Assembly: GCF_020618415.1 (NCBI RefSeq) | Contig: NZ_CP085345.1 | Span: forward strand, 682,001 to 746,000 | Direction: 5' to 3' | DNA: 64,000 nucleotides | DNA from: Cupriavidus sp. MP-37 | Lineage (GTDB): Bacteria; Pseudomonadota; Gammaproteobacteria; Burkholderiales; Burkholderiaceae | Shown here: in pieces, positions 37,832-46,816 of the stretch | How positions within the stretch are numbered: position 1 is the first letter of the stretch | How the letters are laid out: each line of letters starts with the position of its first letter | The notes under the pieces: generated by a model | Told to the model about the DNA's origin: nothing | Databases searched by the model: none | Seen by the model: the letters and a program-made list of their open reading frames with translations, nothing else | Position numbers and translations under genes: made by a program

Positions 37832-39082
37832 ATGCGCATGGAAACCTGCTCGCCTGCGTCTGAGACAGCATCGCCCCCACCCCACCCCGCGTCAGTGCCC
37901 GCGGCCTTGCCGCGCGCCGCCGTGCTGCTGTTCGCCTGCGCCAGCGGCCTGAGCGTGGCCAACGTCTATTACGCGCAGCCACTGCTGGATGCGCTGATGG
38001 CCGATTTCCACATCGGCGCCGCGGCCGTCGGCGGCGTGGTCACCGCCACCCAGGCCGGCTGCGCGCTGGCGCTGGTGTTGCTGGTGCCGCTCGGCGACCT
38101 GTTGCCGCGCCACCGCCTGATGCTGGCACAAGTGCTGGCGCTGGCCGGCGCGCTGGCTGCGGTAGCGCTGGCGCCGTCGGTAGCGATGCTGCTGGCGGGA
38201 ATGCTGCTGACGGGGCTGCTCGGCACCGCCATGACACAGGGACTGATCGCCTATGCCGCCGCCGCCGCAGCGCCGCAGGAACGCGGGCACGTGGTCGGCA
38301 CCGCGCAGGGCGGCGTGTTTGCCGGCTTGCTGCTGGCGCGCGTGGTCGCCGGCGGCGTCAGCGACCTGGCCGGATGGCGCAGCGTCTATGTCTGCGCCGC
38401 CGCGGCGATGCTGGTGCTGGCGTTGCTGCTGTGGCGCTCGCTGCCGGCGGTGCCCGGCCCCGCGCAGCGGATGCGCTATGCCAGCCTGGTGGCGTCGATG
38501 TTCGCGCTGCTGCGCCGCGACCGGGTCTTGCAGATCCGCGGCATGATCGCGCTGCTGATGTTCGCCGCGTTCAATATCTTCTGGAGCGCGCTGGTGCTGC
38601 CGCTGAGCGCCCCGCCTTACCAGCTCTCCCACACGGCCATCGGCGCCTTCGGCCTGGTCGGCGCGGCGGGCGCGCTGGCCGCGGCGCGCGCGGGGCGCTG
38701 GGCGGACCAGGGCCTGGGCCAGCGCACCACGCTCGCGGCGCTGGTGCTGCTGGTGGCCGCCTGGCTGCCGCTGTCATGGCTGGACACCTCGCTGTGGCCG
38801 CTGGCGCTCGGCATCGTGCTGCTCGACCTGGGCGGGCAGGCCATCCATGTCACCAACCAGAGCATGATCTTCCGCGCCGACGCCACCGCGCACAGCCGGC
38901 TGGTCGGCGCCTACATGCTGTTCTACGCCACCGGCAGCGGCCTCGGCGCGATGGCGACCACGGCCACCTATGACGCTGCCGGATGGCACGGCGTCTGCAT
39001 GCTGGGCGCGGGGGTCAGCCTGCTGGCGCTGGGGTTCTGGGCCGGCACGCGGCGATGGATGCCGGAGCGGCCCACACCGTAG
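37832..39082 (+). CDS. MFS transporter, drug/arabinose-efflux-like
   Basis: 416 residues from the ATG at 37832 (a second ATG is two codons later). About twelve membrane segments; LSVANVYYAQPLLDALMADFHI and VTATQAGCALALVLLVPLGDLLPRHR are typical of the YnfM/Ara-type efflux group of the major facilitator superfamily. A hydrophilic Pro/Ala-rich leader of about 25 residues precedes the first helix. Divergent from the HxlR gene, which probably controls it. Export of a toxic small molecule is likely; the substrate is unknown. Confidence 0.88.
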   Translation: MRMETCSPASETASPPPHPASVPAALPRAAVLLFACASGLSVANVYYAQPLLDALMADFHIGAAAVGGVVTATQAGCALALVLLVPLGDLLPRHRLMLAQVLALAGALAAVALAPSVAMLLAGMLLTGLLGTAMTQGLIAYAAAAAAPQERGHVVGTAQGGVFAGLLLARVVAGGVSDLAGWRSVYVCAAAAMLVLALLLWRSLPAVPGPAQRMRYASLVASMFALLRRDRVLQIRGMIALLMFAAFNIFWSALVLPLSAPPYQLSHTAIGAFGLVGAAGALAAARAGRWADQGLGQRTTLAALVLLVAAWLPLSWLDTSLWPLALGIVLLDLGGQAIHVTNQSMIFRADATAHSRLVGAYMLFYATGSGLGAMATTATYDAAGWHGVCMLGAGVSLLALGFWAGTRRWMPERPTP

Positions 39083-39201
39083 CCGTGCCTCACCCGTTCA
39101 GGCGAAAACTGCGCGCAAGCGGGGGAACATCCGGGCAGGAAGGCCTTAGAATCTCGCATCCAACCCGAATCCATCACGTGACAGCCCTTTCCCGCCTGAA
39201 G

Positions 39202-39756
39202 ATGAAGCAGCTCTCCCTGCTCTGCGCCGCATTGCTGGCCGCCGTTTCCGTTCAAGCCGCAACCACCGCGACCCAGCCTGAGCCCGCCGCCAACACCGCG
39301 GCGCCGCTGGGCCTGGAACTTGGCAAGGCCAGGTGCTCGCGGCTGGCGCCGCCGCAGAACCATGCCAGGACCGGCACCTCCGAATGGGCCGGTGGCGATA
39401 CCGTGGAGCTGAAGCACCTGGAGCGCTTCCACCTGCCCGGCCTGTCGCGCGTGGTGCTGAACTGCGATGCGCAGGATGCGGTGGCGCTGATCACCATGAC
39501 CTTCGAGCGCCCGGCGCTGGACGAGGTGCGCCGCAAGCTCGACCAACGCTATGCCGCCCTGCGCAAGACCGAAGGCGCGGCCGAGAACGGCTACGCCGAG
39601 TGGAGCGCGGCCAATGGCACGCTGGAGCTGCTCTACGGGCGCGACAGCCGGCACTTCACCGTGGCTTACTGGGCCAGGGGCGCCAAGGCGAAATACTTCT
39701 CCTACAGCGGCGGCGGCAACAAACCGGCGGCACCGCCCCAGCCTGCGCCGCTGTAG
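39202..39756 (+). CDS. Secreted protein of unknown function
   Basis: 184 residues. A signal peptide (MKQLSLLCAALLAAVSVQAA) is followed by a low-complexity Ala/Thr/Pro stretch and one compact domain with two cysteines (KARCSRL and VLNCDAQD) that may form a disulfide. It ends in a Pro-rich tail. An upstream GTG (39178, VTALSRLK) is possible but the ATG gives a better signal peptide. I do not recognise the family. It stands alone after the MFS gene. Confidence 0.72.
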   Translation: MKQLSLLCAALLAAVSVQAATTATQPEPAANTAAPLGLELGKARCSRLAPPQNHARTGTSEWAGGDTVELKHLERFHLPGLSRVVLNCDAQDAVALITMTFERPALDEVRRKLDQRYAALRKTEGAAENGYAEWSAANGTLELLYGRDSRHFTVAYWARGAKAKYFSYSGGGNKPAAPPQPAPL

Positions 39757-40035
39757 CGGCCGGCGTTGCCGGGCGTCGAGATCATCACTGCACGACTTTG
39801 ATGCGCTGCATGATTCCTTTGTATGGAAGGCGCCGTCTCGCCTATGCTTTCCAGTGCGGCAACGAAAAAAACCGCGCGTACTGATGAACTGAAAACAAGA
39901 AGGGGCAAGTCCCCACAAGCGGAAAGCACCGTGCGGCTGGCGCCTTCCGGCTTTTGCCTTGGCCTGAGTCACGGGGTGAATCGACGCACACGAGCATGTG
40001 GGGGCTCGTGGGCGGGATGCGCCGTTGACGACAAC
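39757..40035. other. 279-base gene-free gap upstream of the Cys-rich protein gene
   Basis: Lower in GC around 39840-39910, with short hairpins such as GGGGCAAGTCCCC (39902-39914) and a longer imperfect stem between AAGCGGAAAGC and CTTCCGGCTT (39918-39956). No riboswitch class was recognised. It may be the leader of the following gene. Confidence 0.4.
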
Positions 40036-41445
40036 ATGACAGACCAATTCCTGTTCAGCAAGCCGTTCACGTTTCTCGCCTGCGCCGGCATGACGGAAGT
40101 CAGGGACGGCATCGAGGCACTGGAAACGCTTCCGGGCCACTTGTTCTGGCTGGAGAACGAGGACTTCATCCGCCGCGTCTACGTGCCCGATTTCCTCGAG
40201 CAAAGCCGCGCCGCCCTCGAGGCCGCGATGCCGGGCGGGCCGGAACTGATCGACGCCCTCGCGCCCGAGATCCGCCGCAGCGCGGCGGTGCTGCCGGCAC
40301 TGCGCCAGCTGTCCGCGGACCAGGCCGCCCTGGCCCACTCATACTGCTACTGGAGCTATTGCGCCGATGTGGTCGGGCGCGCCCAGGGCATCCCGCGCAG
40401 CGCCATCGCGCGCCAGTTCGAGCGCGACGTGGCCCCGCGCGACGGCGCGCACAAGCTGCAATGGCTGTGCCCCTGCTGCGGCGGCCGGGCGCAGTACCAG
40501 GTCGATGGCTTGCTGGCGACGCAGCGGCCCGTGCGCCAGGGCGGCTTTTCGCTCGAATGCGCGCATTGCGGACACCAGGAGCGGCTCTATGCCGGCTTCC
40601 TGCACGCGGGCCGGCTCGAATGCCGCTGCGCGCTGTGCACCGGCTTTGTCCAGTCGCTCGCAGGCCAGCTGGCCCGCGCCGCGCGCAAGCTGTGCGCCAG
40701 CCTGGAAGACTATGCCTGGATGCACGCGGTGGATACCGCCGCGGAAATCGGCGAACTCAGGGAGATCTCGCTGCAACGGATTGCACATGGGGACAAGCCT
40801 TCCGCCAACGCGATGGCGTTTGCGGCGGCGGCCCAGTCCGGCGAGGTGCACACCATGGCGGAGCTGCTCGCCCGCATCGACCCCACGCTGGAACGCCGGC
40901 TCGACAAGAACCCCAGGGCCTGGGCGCTGCTGTGCGAGCTGCTGCGCGAAGGCGTGGTCGACGGTGAATGCACTATCTACGACCACGACGGGCGCAAGCA
41001 CGTGGCGCTCGAGATCTCCCTGCTCGACGACGACCCGGCGCTCGACGGCGGCACGGCGCAGGACGCTCTCGCGACCCTGCTGCGGGGCTACTCGCCGGCC
41101 GAGCCCGAGGCCTTCGTCGGCTGGCTGAAGGCGCTGAAGCGGCTGCATCTTTGCACCGGCCGGTTCAATGCCGCCGTCGACGTGTCGTGGAAGCCCAACC
41201 TGGAGCACTGCCGCATCCTGACCGCGCGCTGGCTGCAGGACACGGCGCCGATGGCGCCGTTGGCCGCGCACGGCAGCGCCGCGTGGCCGCCGGCAACACA
41301 GCGCGCGCGCAGCCCGGAACGCCCGGTGTATCTCGATGCCGAACTGGAAGCGGTGCAGCTGCTCAAGGCGCTCGGCTACATCCTGCTCAGTCCGGAAGAC
41401 ATCCGTTCGCAACGGGATCCCGCGGAGTCCACCGGGCCCGACTGA
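40036..41445 (+). CDS. Cys-rich protein with zinc-ribbon-like knuckles, function unknown
   Basis: 469 residues from the ATG at 40036. A central segment (about residues 135-210) holds three cysteine pairs, LCPCCGG, CAHCGHQERLYAGF and CRCALC, that look like zinc knuckles. The N-terminal part contains SYCYWSYCADVVG, with two further cysteines; the C-terminal third is helical and acidic. No signal peptide or membrane helix is evident. I do not recognise it as an enzyme. It stands before the sulfonate-type ABC genes but 130 bases separate them, so a link is uncertain. The frame can be read further upstream, but without a plausible start. Confidence 0.75.
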   Translation: MTDQFLFSKPFTFLACAGMTEVRDGIEALETLPGHLFWLENEDFIRRVYVPDFLEQSRAALEAAMPGGPELIDALAPEIRRSAAVLPALRQLSADQAALAHSYCYWSYCADVVGRAQGIPRSAIARQFERDVAPRDGAHKLQWLCPCCGGRAQYQVDGLLATQRPVRQGGFSLECAHCGHQERLYAGFLHAGRLECRCALCTGFVQSLAGQLARAARKLCASLEDYAWMHAVDTAAEIGELREISLQRIAHGDKPSANAMAFAAAAQSGEVHTMAELLARIDPTLERRLDKNPRAWALLCELLREGVVDGECTIYDHDGRKHVALEISLLDDDPALDGGTAQDALATLLRGYSPAEPEAFVGWLKALKRLHLCTGRFNAAVDVSWKPNLEHCRILTARWLQDTAPMAPLAAHGSAAWPPATQRARSPERPVYLDAELEAVQLLKALGYILLSPEDIRSQRDPAESTGPD

Positions 41446-41575
41446 GCGCATCGACGGCGGCCTGGCCCGCCGCGTACCACGCATATCGAATCGCGGATTT
41501 ATTCGTTGGTGTGCGGACGCGGCGCGCGTACGTTCGGGGGTTCCGATACTGAACACCCCGAACGCCCCGAACTCC

Positions 41576-42556
41576 ATGACCGCTTCCCGACGCCAGTTCC
41601 TGCGCCGTGGCGCCGCCGCCTCGGCCGCGCTCGCTTCCGGCCCCCTCCTTACCTTCACCACCTTCGCCGCCGGCGAGGCGCGCGCCCAGGGCCGCCCGGT
41701 GCTGAAGGCCGGCGACCAGAAAGGCGGCCTGCGCGCGCTGCTCGAATCCGCCAATGCGCTCGAGCACCTTGGCTACGACATCCAGTGGACCGAGTTCCCC
41801 GCCGCGGCGCCGCTGGCCGAGGCGCTGAACGCGGGCGCGGTCGACAGCGGCCCGATCGGCGATGCACCGGCCATCTTCGCGCTGGCGGCCGGCACGCGCA
41901 TCCGGCTGATCGGCGCGAACCGCTCTGATCCCTACGGCACCGCAGTGCTGGTGCGGCCCGACTCGCCCCTGCGGCAGGCCGCCGACCTGAAAGGCAAGAG
42001 CATCGGCACCAACCGCGGCTCGATCGGTCACCTGATCGCGCTCAAGGCGCTGGAATCGGCCGGACTGAAGCCGGACGACGCCAACCTGCGCTTCCTGCCG
42101 CCCGCGGATGCCAAGCTGGCGCTGAGCAGCGGCTCGATCGATGCCTGGGCCACGTGGGAACCCTACACCGCGATGGCGGAAACCAGCCAGCACGCACGCG
42201 TGCTGGTCAGCGGCCGCGGGCTGTGGTCCGGCCTCAGCTACCTGGCCGCGACCGACGCGGCGCTGGCAGGCAAGCGCGCGCTGCTGCAGGACTTCCTGCA
42301 CCGCGTGGTGCGCGCGCAGCAGTGGTCCTACCAGCATGTACCGGAGTTCTCGGCGACGCTGGCGCGCATCATCGGCATCTCGCCGCAGGCGGCACGGCTG
42401 CAGTTCGAGCGGCGCCGCACGCAGTGGCGCCCCATCGATGCCGCGGTGATCGCCGAGCAGCAGCGTACTGCGGATTTCTACCTGAAGGCCGGCCTGCTCA
42501 GGCAGCGGCTCGATGTGCGCCAGACCTTCGACTCCGGGTTCTCCCTGAGCGCCTGA
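41576..42556 (+). CDS. SsuA-like aliphatic sulfonate ABC transporter receptor, Tat-type signal
   Basis: 326 residues. The leader SRRQFLRRGAAASAALASG has a twin-arginine-like pattern before the hydrophobic part. The mature domain reads VLKAGDQKGGLRALLESANAL, then GPIGDAPAIFALAAGTRIRLIGANRSDP, as in SsuA-type receptors for aliphatic sulfonates. It lies 226 bases before a TauA-type receptor and the TauB/TauC genes, so it may be a second receptor for the same membrane complex, widening its substrate range. Direct ligand evidence is lacking. Confidence 0.87.
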   Translation: MTASRRQFLRRGAAASAALASGPLLTFTTFAAGEARAQGRPVLKAGDQKGGLRALLESANALEHLGYDIQWTEFPAAAPLAEALNAGAVDSGPIGDAPAIFALAAGTRIRLIGANRSDPYGTAVLVRPDSPLRQAADLKGKSIGTNRGSIGHLIALKALESAGLKPDDANLRFLPPADAKLALSSGSIDAWATWEPYTAMAETSQHARVLVSGRGLWSGLSYLAATDAALAGKRALLQDFLHRVVRAQQWSYQHVPEFSATLARIIGISPQAARLQFERRRTQWRPIDAAVIAEQQRTADFYLKAGLLRQRLDVRQTFDSGFSLSA

Positions 42557-42782
42557 GCGCCGGAGCGCCTCTGGCGAGGCCCCGGCTCCCGCCGCGGCCG
42601 GTACAGGAATTCCATGATTGACGCAGCCCCGCGCCAGCGCTCCCCGCGGCCCGGCGCGGCCTGCGCGCGCGCGTCCGGTTCTGGCCCCAGCGAATCCCGG
42701 CAACTGGTCCTATAGGCCCGGAATCGCGCTCACCTATAAAGCCGTGACCCCCAAAACCATTTCTCATCCGAGGAGCACTACC

Positions 42783-43790
42783 ATGCGGTGGATCAAGCAG
42801 ATCGCGATGTATTTCGCCCTGGCGGCGGCGCTGGCGCCGGCCGCACAAGGCGTGCATGCGCAAGGCAAGAATGTAGTGATTGCTTACCAGGACATGGTCG
42901 TGCCCTGGCGCTACGCACAGGACATGAAGGAGCTGGAAAAGCAGACTGGCTACACGGTCTCGTTCCGCCAGTTCGGCGGCGGCGGCGACGTGATCCGCGC
43001 CATGGCGTCGGGGCAGATCGCCATCGGCGAGGCGGGCACGTCGCCGATCGCTTCGGCGCTGTCGCAAGGGCTGGATGTCGAGCTGTTCTGGATCCTGGAC
43101 GACATCAACGCGGCCGAAGCCATGGTCGCGCGCAACGGCAGCAAGATTGCCAGCGTCGCCGACCTGAAGGGCAAGCGCATCGGCGTGCCGTTCGTGTCGA
43201 CCACGCACTACCACACGCTGGTCGCACTGGAGCGCGCCAAGATCAATCCGAAGGACGTGCGCATCGTCAATATGCGCCCGCCCGAGGTGGCCGCCGCATG
43301 GGAGCGCGGCGACATCGATGCCACCTTTATCTGGGATCCGGTGCTGGCCAAGCTCAAGCAGTCCGGCACGGTGCTGACCACCTCCGGGCAGATTGCCGCC
43401 GACACCGGCAAGGCCACCTTCGACGGCATGATCGCCAACAAGAAGTTCGCGCGCGAGAACCCGGACTTCATGGTCAAGCTGGTGCGCGTGCTGGCCGCGG
43501 CGGATGACAACTACCGCAAGAACAAGGCGTCCTGGACCGCGGACTCGCCCATGGTGAAGGCGGTGGCCAAGATTTCCGGCGCCAAGCCCGAGACCGTGCC
43601 CGCCAGCATGGCGCTGTACAGCTTCCCCACGCTGCAGGAGCAGGTCTCCGAGCGCTGGCTCGGCGGTGGCGCGGCGCGCGCGCTGCAGTCCGCGGCACAG
43701 TTCCTCAAGGAGCAGGGCACCATCCAGACCGTGCTGCCGGACTACGGCCCGGGGGTCAACGCGGAATGGGCCAGGCGCGCCTTGCGCTGA
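42783..43790 (+). CDS. tauA: Taurine ABC transporter receptor TauA
   Basis: 335 residues with a signal peptide ([19 protein letters not shown]). The segments [46 protein letters not shown] and [19 protein letters not shown] are diagnostic for TauA rather than SsuA. It should bind taurine or a related aminosulfonate in the periplasm and deliver it to TauBC. The start at 42783 has a GAGGAG site. It is followed after 85 bases by tauB. No TauD dioxygenase is present. Confidence 0.92.
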   Translation: MRWIKQIAMYFALAAALAPAAQGVHAQGKNVVIAYQDMVVPWRYAQDMKELEKQTGYTVSFRQFGGGGDVIRAMASGQIAIGEAGTSPIASALSQGLDVELFWILDDINAAEAMVARNGSKIASVADLKGKRIGVPFVSTTHYHTLVALERAKINPKDVRIVNMRPPEVAAAWERGDIDATFIWDPVLAKLKQSGTVLTTSGQIAADTGKATFDGMIANKKFARENPDFMVKLVRVLAAADDNYRKNKASWTADSPMVKAVAKISGAKPETVPASMALYSFPTLQEQVSERWLGGGAARALQSAAQFLKEQGTIQTVLPDYGPGVNAEWARRALR

Positions 43791-43875
43791 AACCGCGGCA
43801 CATCACAGCAGCCGGCCGCCGCGCCCACGCCTTTTGCAGCGCGCCGGCCCGGCCAGTCCAGTTCGGGGAGCCATC

Positions 43876-44652
43876 ATGTACCAGCTTGAAATCGATAATG
43901 TCAGCGTCAATTACGGCACGGCGGGCGGCGCGAAGACGCTGGCCCTGTCGCAGGTCAACCTCACCATGGAGCGCGGCGATTTCGTGGTCGCGCTGGGGGC
44001 CTCGGGCTGCGGCAAGACCACCTTGCTGTCTTGCATCGCGGGCTTCATGGAACCGTCGGAAGGCGAGATCCGGCTGAGCGGCAAGCCCGTGCACGGCCCC
44101 GGCGCTGAACGCGGCGTGGTGTTCCAGAAGCATGCGCTGATGCCCTGGCTCAGCGTCGAGGACAACGTTGCGCTGGGCCTGCGCCTGCGCGGGGTGAACC
44201 GTGCCGAGCGGCTGCGCATCGCCCATGAAAAGCTGGCCGCGGTCGGCCTGGAAAGCGTCGCCGCCAAGCCGGTCTACCAGCTCTCGGGCGGCATGCAGCA
44301 GCGCGTGGGCATTGCCCGCGCGCTTGCCTGCGATCCGGCGGTGATGCTGATGGACGAACCGCTGGGCGCGCTCGACGCGCTCACGCGCGAGTCGATCCAG
44401 GCGCTGATCCTGAAGCTGTGGGCGCGCGAGCAGAAGATCGTCTTCTTCATCACGCACAGCGTGGAAGAAGCGCTGTTCCTGGCCACGCGGCTGATCGTGA
44501 TGACGCCCTCGCCCGGGCGCATCGCGCATACCTATGAACTGCCGTTCGCGCGCCGCTTCATCGAATGCGGCGACGCCCGCGCGGTCAAGTCCGACCCGGA
44601 GTTCATCCGCTACCGCGAAGAGATCGTCGACCTGATCCATGCCACCGCCTGA
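43876..44652 (+). CDS. tauB: Taurine ABC transporter ATPase TauB
   Basis: 258 residues. Walker [10 protein letters not shown] is at 41-49, the signature LSGGMQQR at 137-144, Walker B VMLMDEP at 157-163, and the H-loop is in [10 protein letters not shown]. The [13 protein letters not shown] segment is typical of nitrate/sulfonate/taurine ATPases. It hydrolyses ATP to drive import through TauC. The stop is 10 bases before tauC with a GAGGAG site between. Confidence 0.93.
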   Translation: MYQLEIDNVSVNYGTAGGAKTLALSQVNLTMERGDFVVALGASGCGKTTLLSCIAGFMEPSEGEIRLSGKPVHGPGAERGVVFQKHALMPWLSVEDNVALGLRLRGVNRAERLRIAHEKLAAVGLESVAAKPVYQLSGGMQQRVGIARALACDPAVMLMDEPLGALDALTRESIQALILKLWAREQKIVFFITHSVEEALFLATRLIVMTPSPGRIAHTYELPFARRFIECGDARAVKSDPEFIRYREEIVDLIHATA

Positions 44653-44662
44653 GGAGAACCAG

Positions 44663-45538
44663 ATGTCCGCAACCGTCCAACGCATCGAGTCCCCGCCGCA
44701 TGCCCCCGCGGCATCGGCGGCCGCGCCCGCCCGCCCCATGAAGACCGTGTCGGGCTACCGCCTGCCGGGGGAAGGATCGAGCTCGCGCATCTCCACCATC
44801 ACCGTGGTGCTGCTGCTGGCACTGTGGTGGCTGGCCAGCCATCTGCGCTGGCTGCCGCCGCTGTTCCTGCCCACGCCGGAGTCCATCGTCACCGCCTTCA
44901 TCGATGCCTGGCAAGGCAACCTGCAGGGCGGCCAGCCGCTGACCGAGCATTTCGCGGCCAGCATGGTGCGCGTGTTCGGCGCCTTCGCGCTGGCGGTGGC
45001 CACCGCGGTGCCGATCGGCGTGATGATGGGCGTGTCGCGCATCGCGCGCGGCATCTTCGATCCGCCGATCGAGTTCTACCGCCCCCTGCCGCCGCTGGCC
45101 TACCTGCCGCTGATCGTGATCTGGTTCGGCATCGACGAGACCTCGAAGGTGCTGCTGATCTTCCTGGCCTGCTTCGCGCCGCTGGCGATGTCGGCGCAGG
45201 CGGGCGTGCGCTCGGTCACGATCGAGCAGATCAACGCGGCGTACTCGATGGGCGCGAGCCCGTGGCAGGTGGTGCGCCATGTGGTGATCCCGGCGGCGCT
45301 GCCCGACATCCTGACCGGCATGCGCATCGCCATCGGCTTCGGCTGGACCACGCTGGTCGCCGCCGAGATGGTTGCCGCCACCGCCGGGCTGGGACAGATG
45401 GTGCTCAACGCCTCCAACTTCCTGCGTACCGACGTGGTGATCATGGGCATCGTGCTGATCGGGCTGATCGCCTATGTGTTCGACCTGCTGATGCGCAAGC
45501 TGGCCAAGTGGCTGGTGCCCTGGAAGGGACGGATGTGA
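44663..45538 (+). CDS. tauC: Taurine ABC transporter permease TauC
   Basis: 291 residues with about six membrane segments. The coupling motif AAYSMGASPWQVVRHVVIPAALPDILTGMRIAIGFGWTTLVAAEM contains the EAA loop of binding-protein-dependent permeases. An N-terminal cytoplasmic tail of about 40 residues (PPHAPAASAAAPARPMKT) is longer than usual. It completes the tauABC set, with the SsuA-like protein as an extra receptor. A GC-rich hairpin lies just after the stop (45545-45572). Confidence 0.93.
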   Translation: MSATVQRIESPPHAPAASAAAPARPMKTVSGYRLPGEGSSSRISTITVVLLLALWWLASHLRWLPPLFLPTPESIVTAFIDAWQGNLQGGQPLTEHFAASMVRVFGAFALAVATAVPIGVMMGVSRIARGIFDPPIEFYRPLPPLAYLPLIVIWFGIDETSKVLLIFLACFAPLAMSAQAGVRSVTIEQINAAYSMGASPWQVVRHVVIPAALPDILTGMRIAIGFGWTTLVAAEMVAATAGLGQMVLNASNFLRTDVVIMGIVLIGLIAYVFDLLMRKLAKWLVPWKGRM

Positions 45539-45544
45539 AGCCGG

Positions 45545-45572
45545 CGGCCCCGGTCCCTGTTACGCGGGGCCG
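45545..45572 (+). terminator. GC-rich hairpin after tauC
   Basis: CGGCCCCG (45545-45552) and CGGGGCCG (45565-45572) form a perfect 8-base stem with a 12-base loop immediately behind the tauC stop. There is no run of T after it, so it is only a weak candidate for an intrinsic terminator. Confidence 0.4.
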
Positions 45573-45632
45573 GGCAGGCGGTAACATGGCGGGGACTCTC
45601 GCCGGAGCGGATCCGGCACCCCGCCACCTGAC

Positions 45633-45968
45633 ATGACCCGCTGTTCTCCCTTTGCTCGCGCTTGCCTTGCCGCCGCCGGCCTGATCTGCCTTGGCATCGC
45701 CCGGGCCTCCGACCTCGACTGCGACCCGGCCGCCACGCCAGCCTCTGCCCCCCAGGCGCAGCGGCTGATCTGCGAATCCGCCCTCTTCTCCATGGGTTAC
45801 CAGCGCATCCACGCCGACCAGCAACGGTTGCTCAAGGCGGGCGCGATCACCACGGCCGATATCGCGGCGTTCCGCGGCAAGCGGGATCAGTGCGGCACGG
45901 CCACCTGCCTGGATGCGGTATTCCGGGAGTGGCGGGCCTTCGCGGCCCAGGCCCGTGCCAAGCCCTAG
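45633..45968 (+). CDS. Small secreted LprI-like protein
   Basis: 111 residues. A signal peptide (RACLAAAGLICLGIARAS) leads to a small domain with four cysteines (DLDC, LICES, DQCGTATC) and a helix QRLICESALFSMGYQRIHADQQRLL that resembles the LprI N-terminal domain found in periplasmic lysozyme-inhibitor-like proteins. Function not known; assignment to LprI-like is tentative. It is a stand-alone gene between tauC and the ProQ-type gene. Confidence 0.72.
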   Translation: MTRCSPFARACLAAAGLICLGIARASDLDCDPAATPASAPQAQRLICESALFSMGYQRIHADQQRLLKAGAITTADIAAFRGKRDQCGTATCLDAVFREWRAFAAQARAKP

Positions 45969-46066
45969 GCGCCGCGTCCTGCGCATGCGCCCGCTGCCCC
46001 CGGATGCGCCGGACATGCTCCCGCCCCGGCCTTGATACAATCCCGGTTCACACAACGGCAGACATC

Positions 46067-46789
46067 ATGGGCTTCGAACAACTGGCAGCACTCAGGGACC
46101 AACTCGCCAAGAAGGCGGCCGCCGAATCCAGAAAGGACGAGCGCAAGGGCCCGCGCCAAGGCGCGACCACCGGCGACACGTCCAAGGGCGCATCCAAGAG
46201 CGCATCCAAGGGTGCGCCGAAGCGCCCTCGCGACGGCGAGCGCACTGGCACGAGTGCGAACATGCCCGCGGGCGCCAAGGGCCGCCGCGCTGCGCCTGCC
46301 GCGGCCCCGGCCAAGCCGGTCGACCCGGTGGTGCATTCCATTGCCCGGCTGCAGAAGCATTTCCCCAAGGCCTTCCCCAAGAACCCGGCGCCCAAGGTGC
46401 CGCTGAAGATCGGCACCTTCGAAGACCTGACCCAGCACGCCGGAAAGCTCGGCCTGAACGAGGCGGAACTGCGTGAGGCGATCCGCACCTGGTGCAGCGG
46501 CTCGCGCTACTGGTCGTGCATGGTCGAAGGCGCCAAGCGGCTGGATCTGGACGGCAACGAGGCCGGCGAGGTGACCCAGGCGGATGCCAAGCGCGCCCAG
46601 CAATTGAAGGCGCGGCGCGCCGGCGCCGCGCGCCAGAAGGCCAAGGCTGCAGCGCCTGCAGCCGCTGCAGCGTCCGACGCTCCGGCCGCTCCTGCCGCGG
46701 CGGAGACCGTCTCGGAGTCAGCCGCGGCGCCTGCCGAGGCACAGGCGCAGGCGACGCCGGCTGCGCCAGAGTCCCCGGAAACGCCCTGA
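46067..46789 (+). CDS. ProQ/FinO family RNA chaperone
   Basis: 240 residues. A basic Lys/Arg/Ser-rich N-terminal region (about 1-85) precedes the FinO/ProQ RNA-binding domain (about 88-180), recognised by IARLQKHFPKAFPKNPAPKVPLKIG, LREAIRTWCSGSRYWSCMVEGAKRLDL and GEVTQADAKRAQQLKARR. The C-terminus is an Ala/Pro-rich tail. Such proteins bind structured small RNAs and mRNA 3' ends. The N-terminal stretch has KGASKSASKGAPK repeats, about ten residues each. No sRNA gene was recognised beside it. Confidence 0.9.
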   Translation: MGFEQLAALRDQLAKKAAAESRKDERKGPRQGATTGDTSKGASKSASKGAPKRPRDGERTGTSANMPAGAKGRRAAPAAAPAKPVDPVVHSIARLQKHFPKAFPKNPAPKVPLKIGTFEDLTQHAGKLGLNEAELREAIRTWCSGSRYWSCMVEGAKRLDLDGNEAGEVTQADAKRAQQLKARRAGAARQKAKAAAPAAAAASDAPAAPAAAETVSESAAAPAEAQAQATPAAPESPETP

Positions 46790-46816
46790 CACGCGCCGCC
46801 GGCCGTCCGGCGGCGT

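Noticed and set aside
39880..39960. Possible riboswitch before the Cys-rich gene
   Set aside because: Short hairpins are present, but the conserved bases of no class known to me could be found.
46140..46260. The Lys/Ser-rich start of the ProQ-type protein as a separate gene or repeat element
   Set aside because: It is in frame with the FinO/ProQ domain and such basic extensions are common in beta-proteobacterial members.
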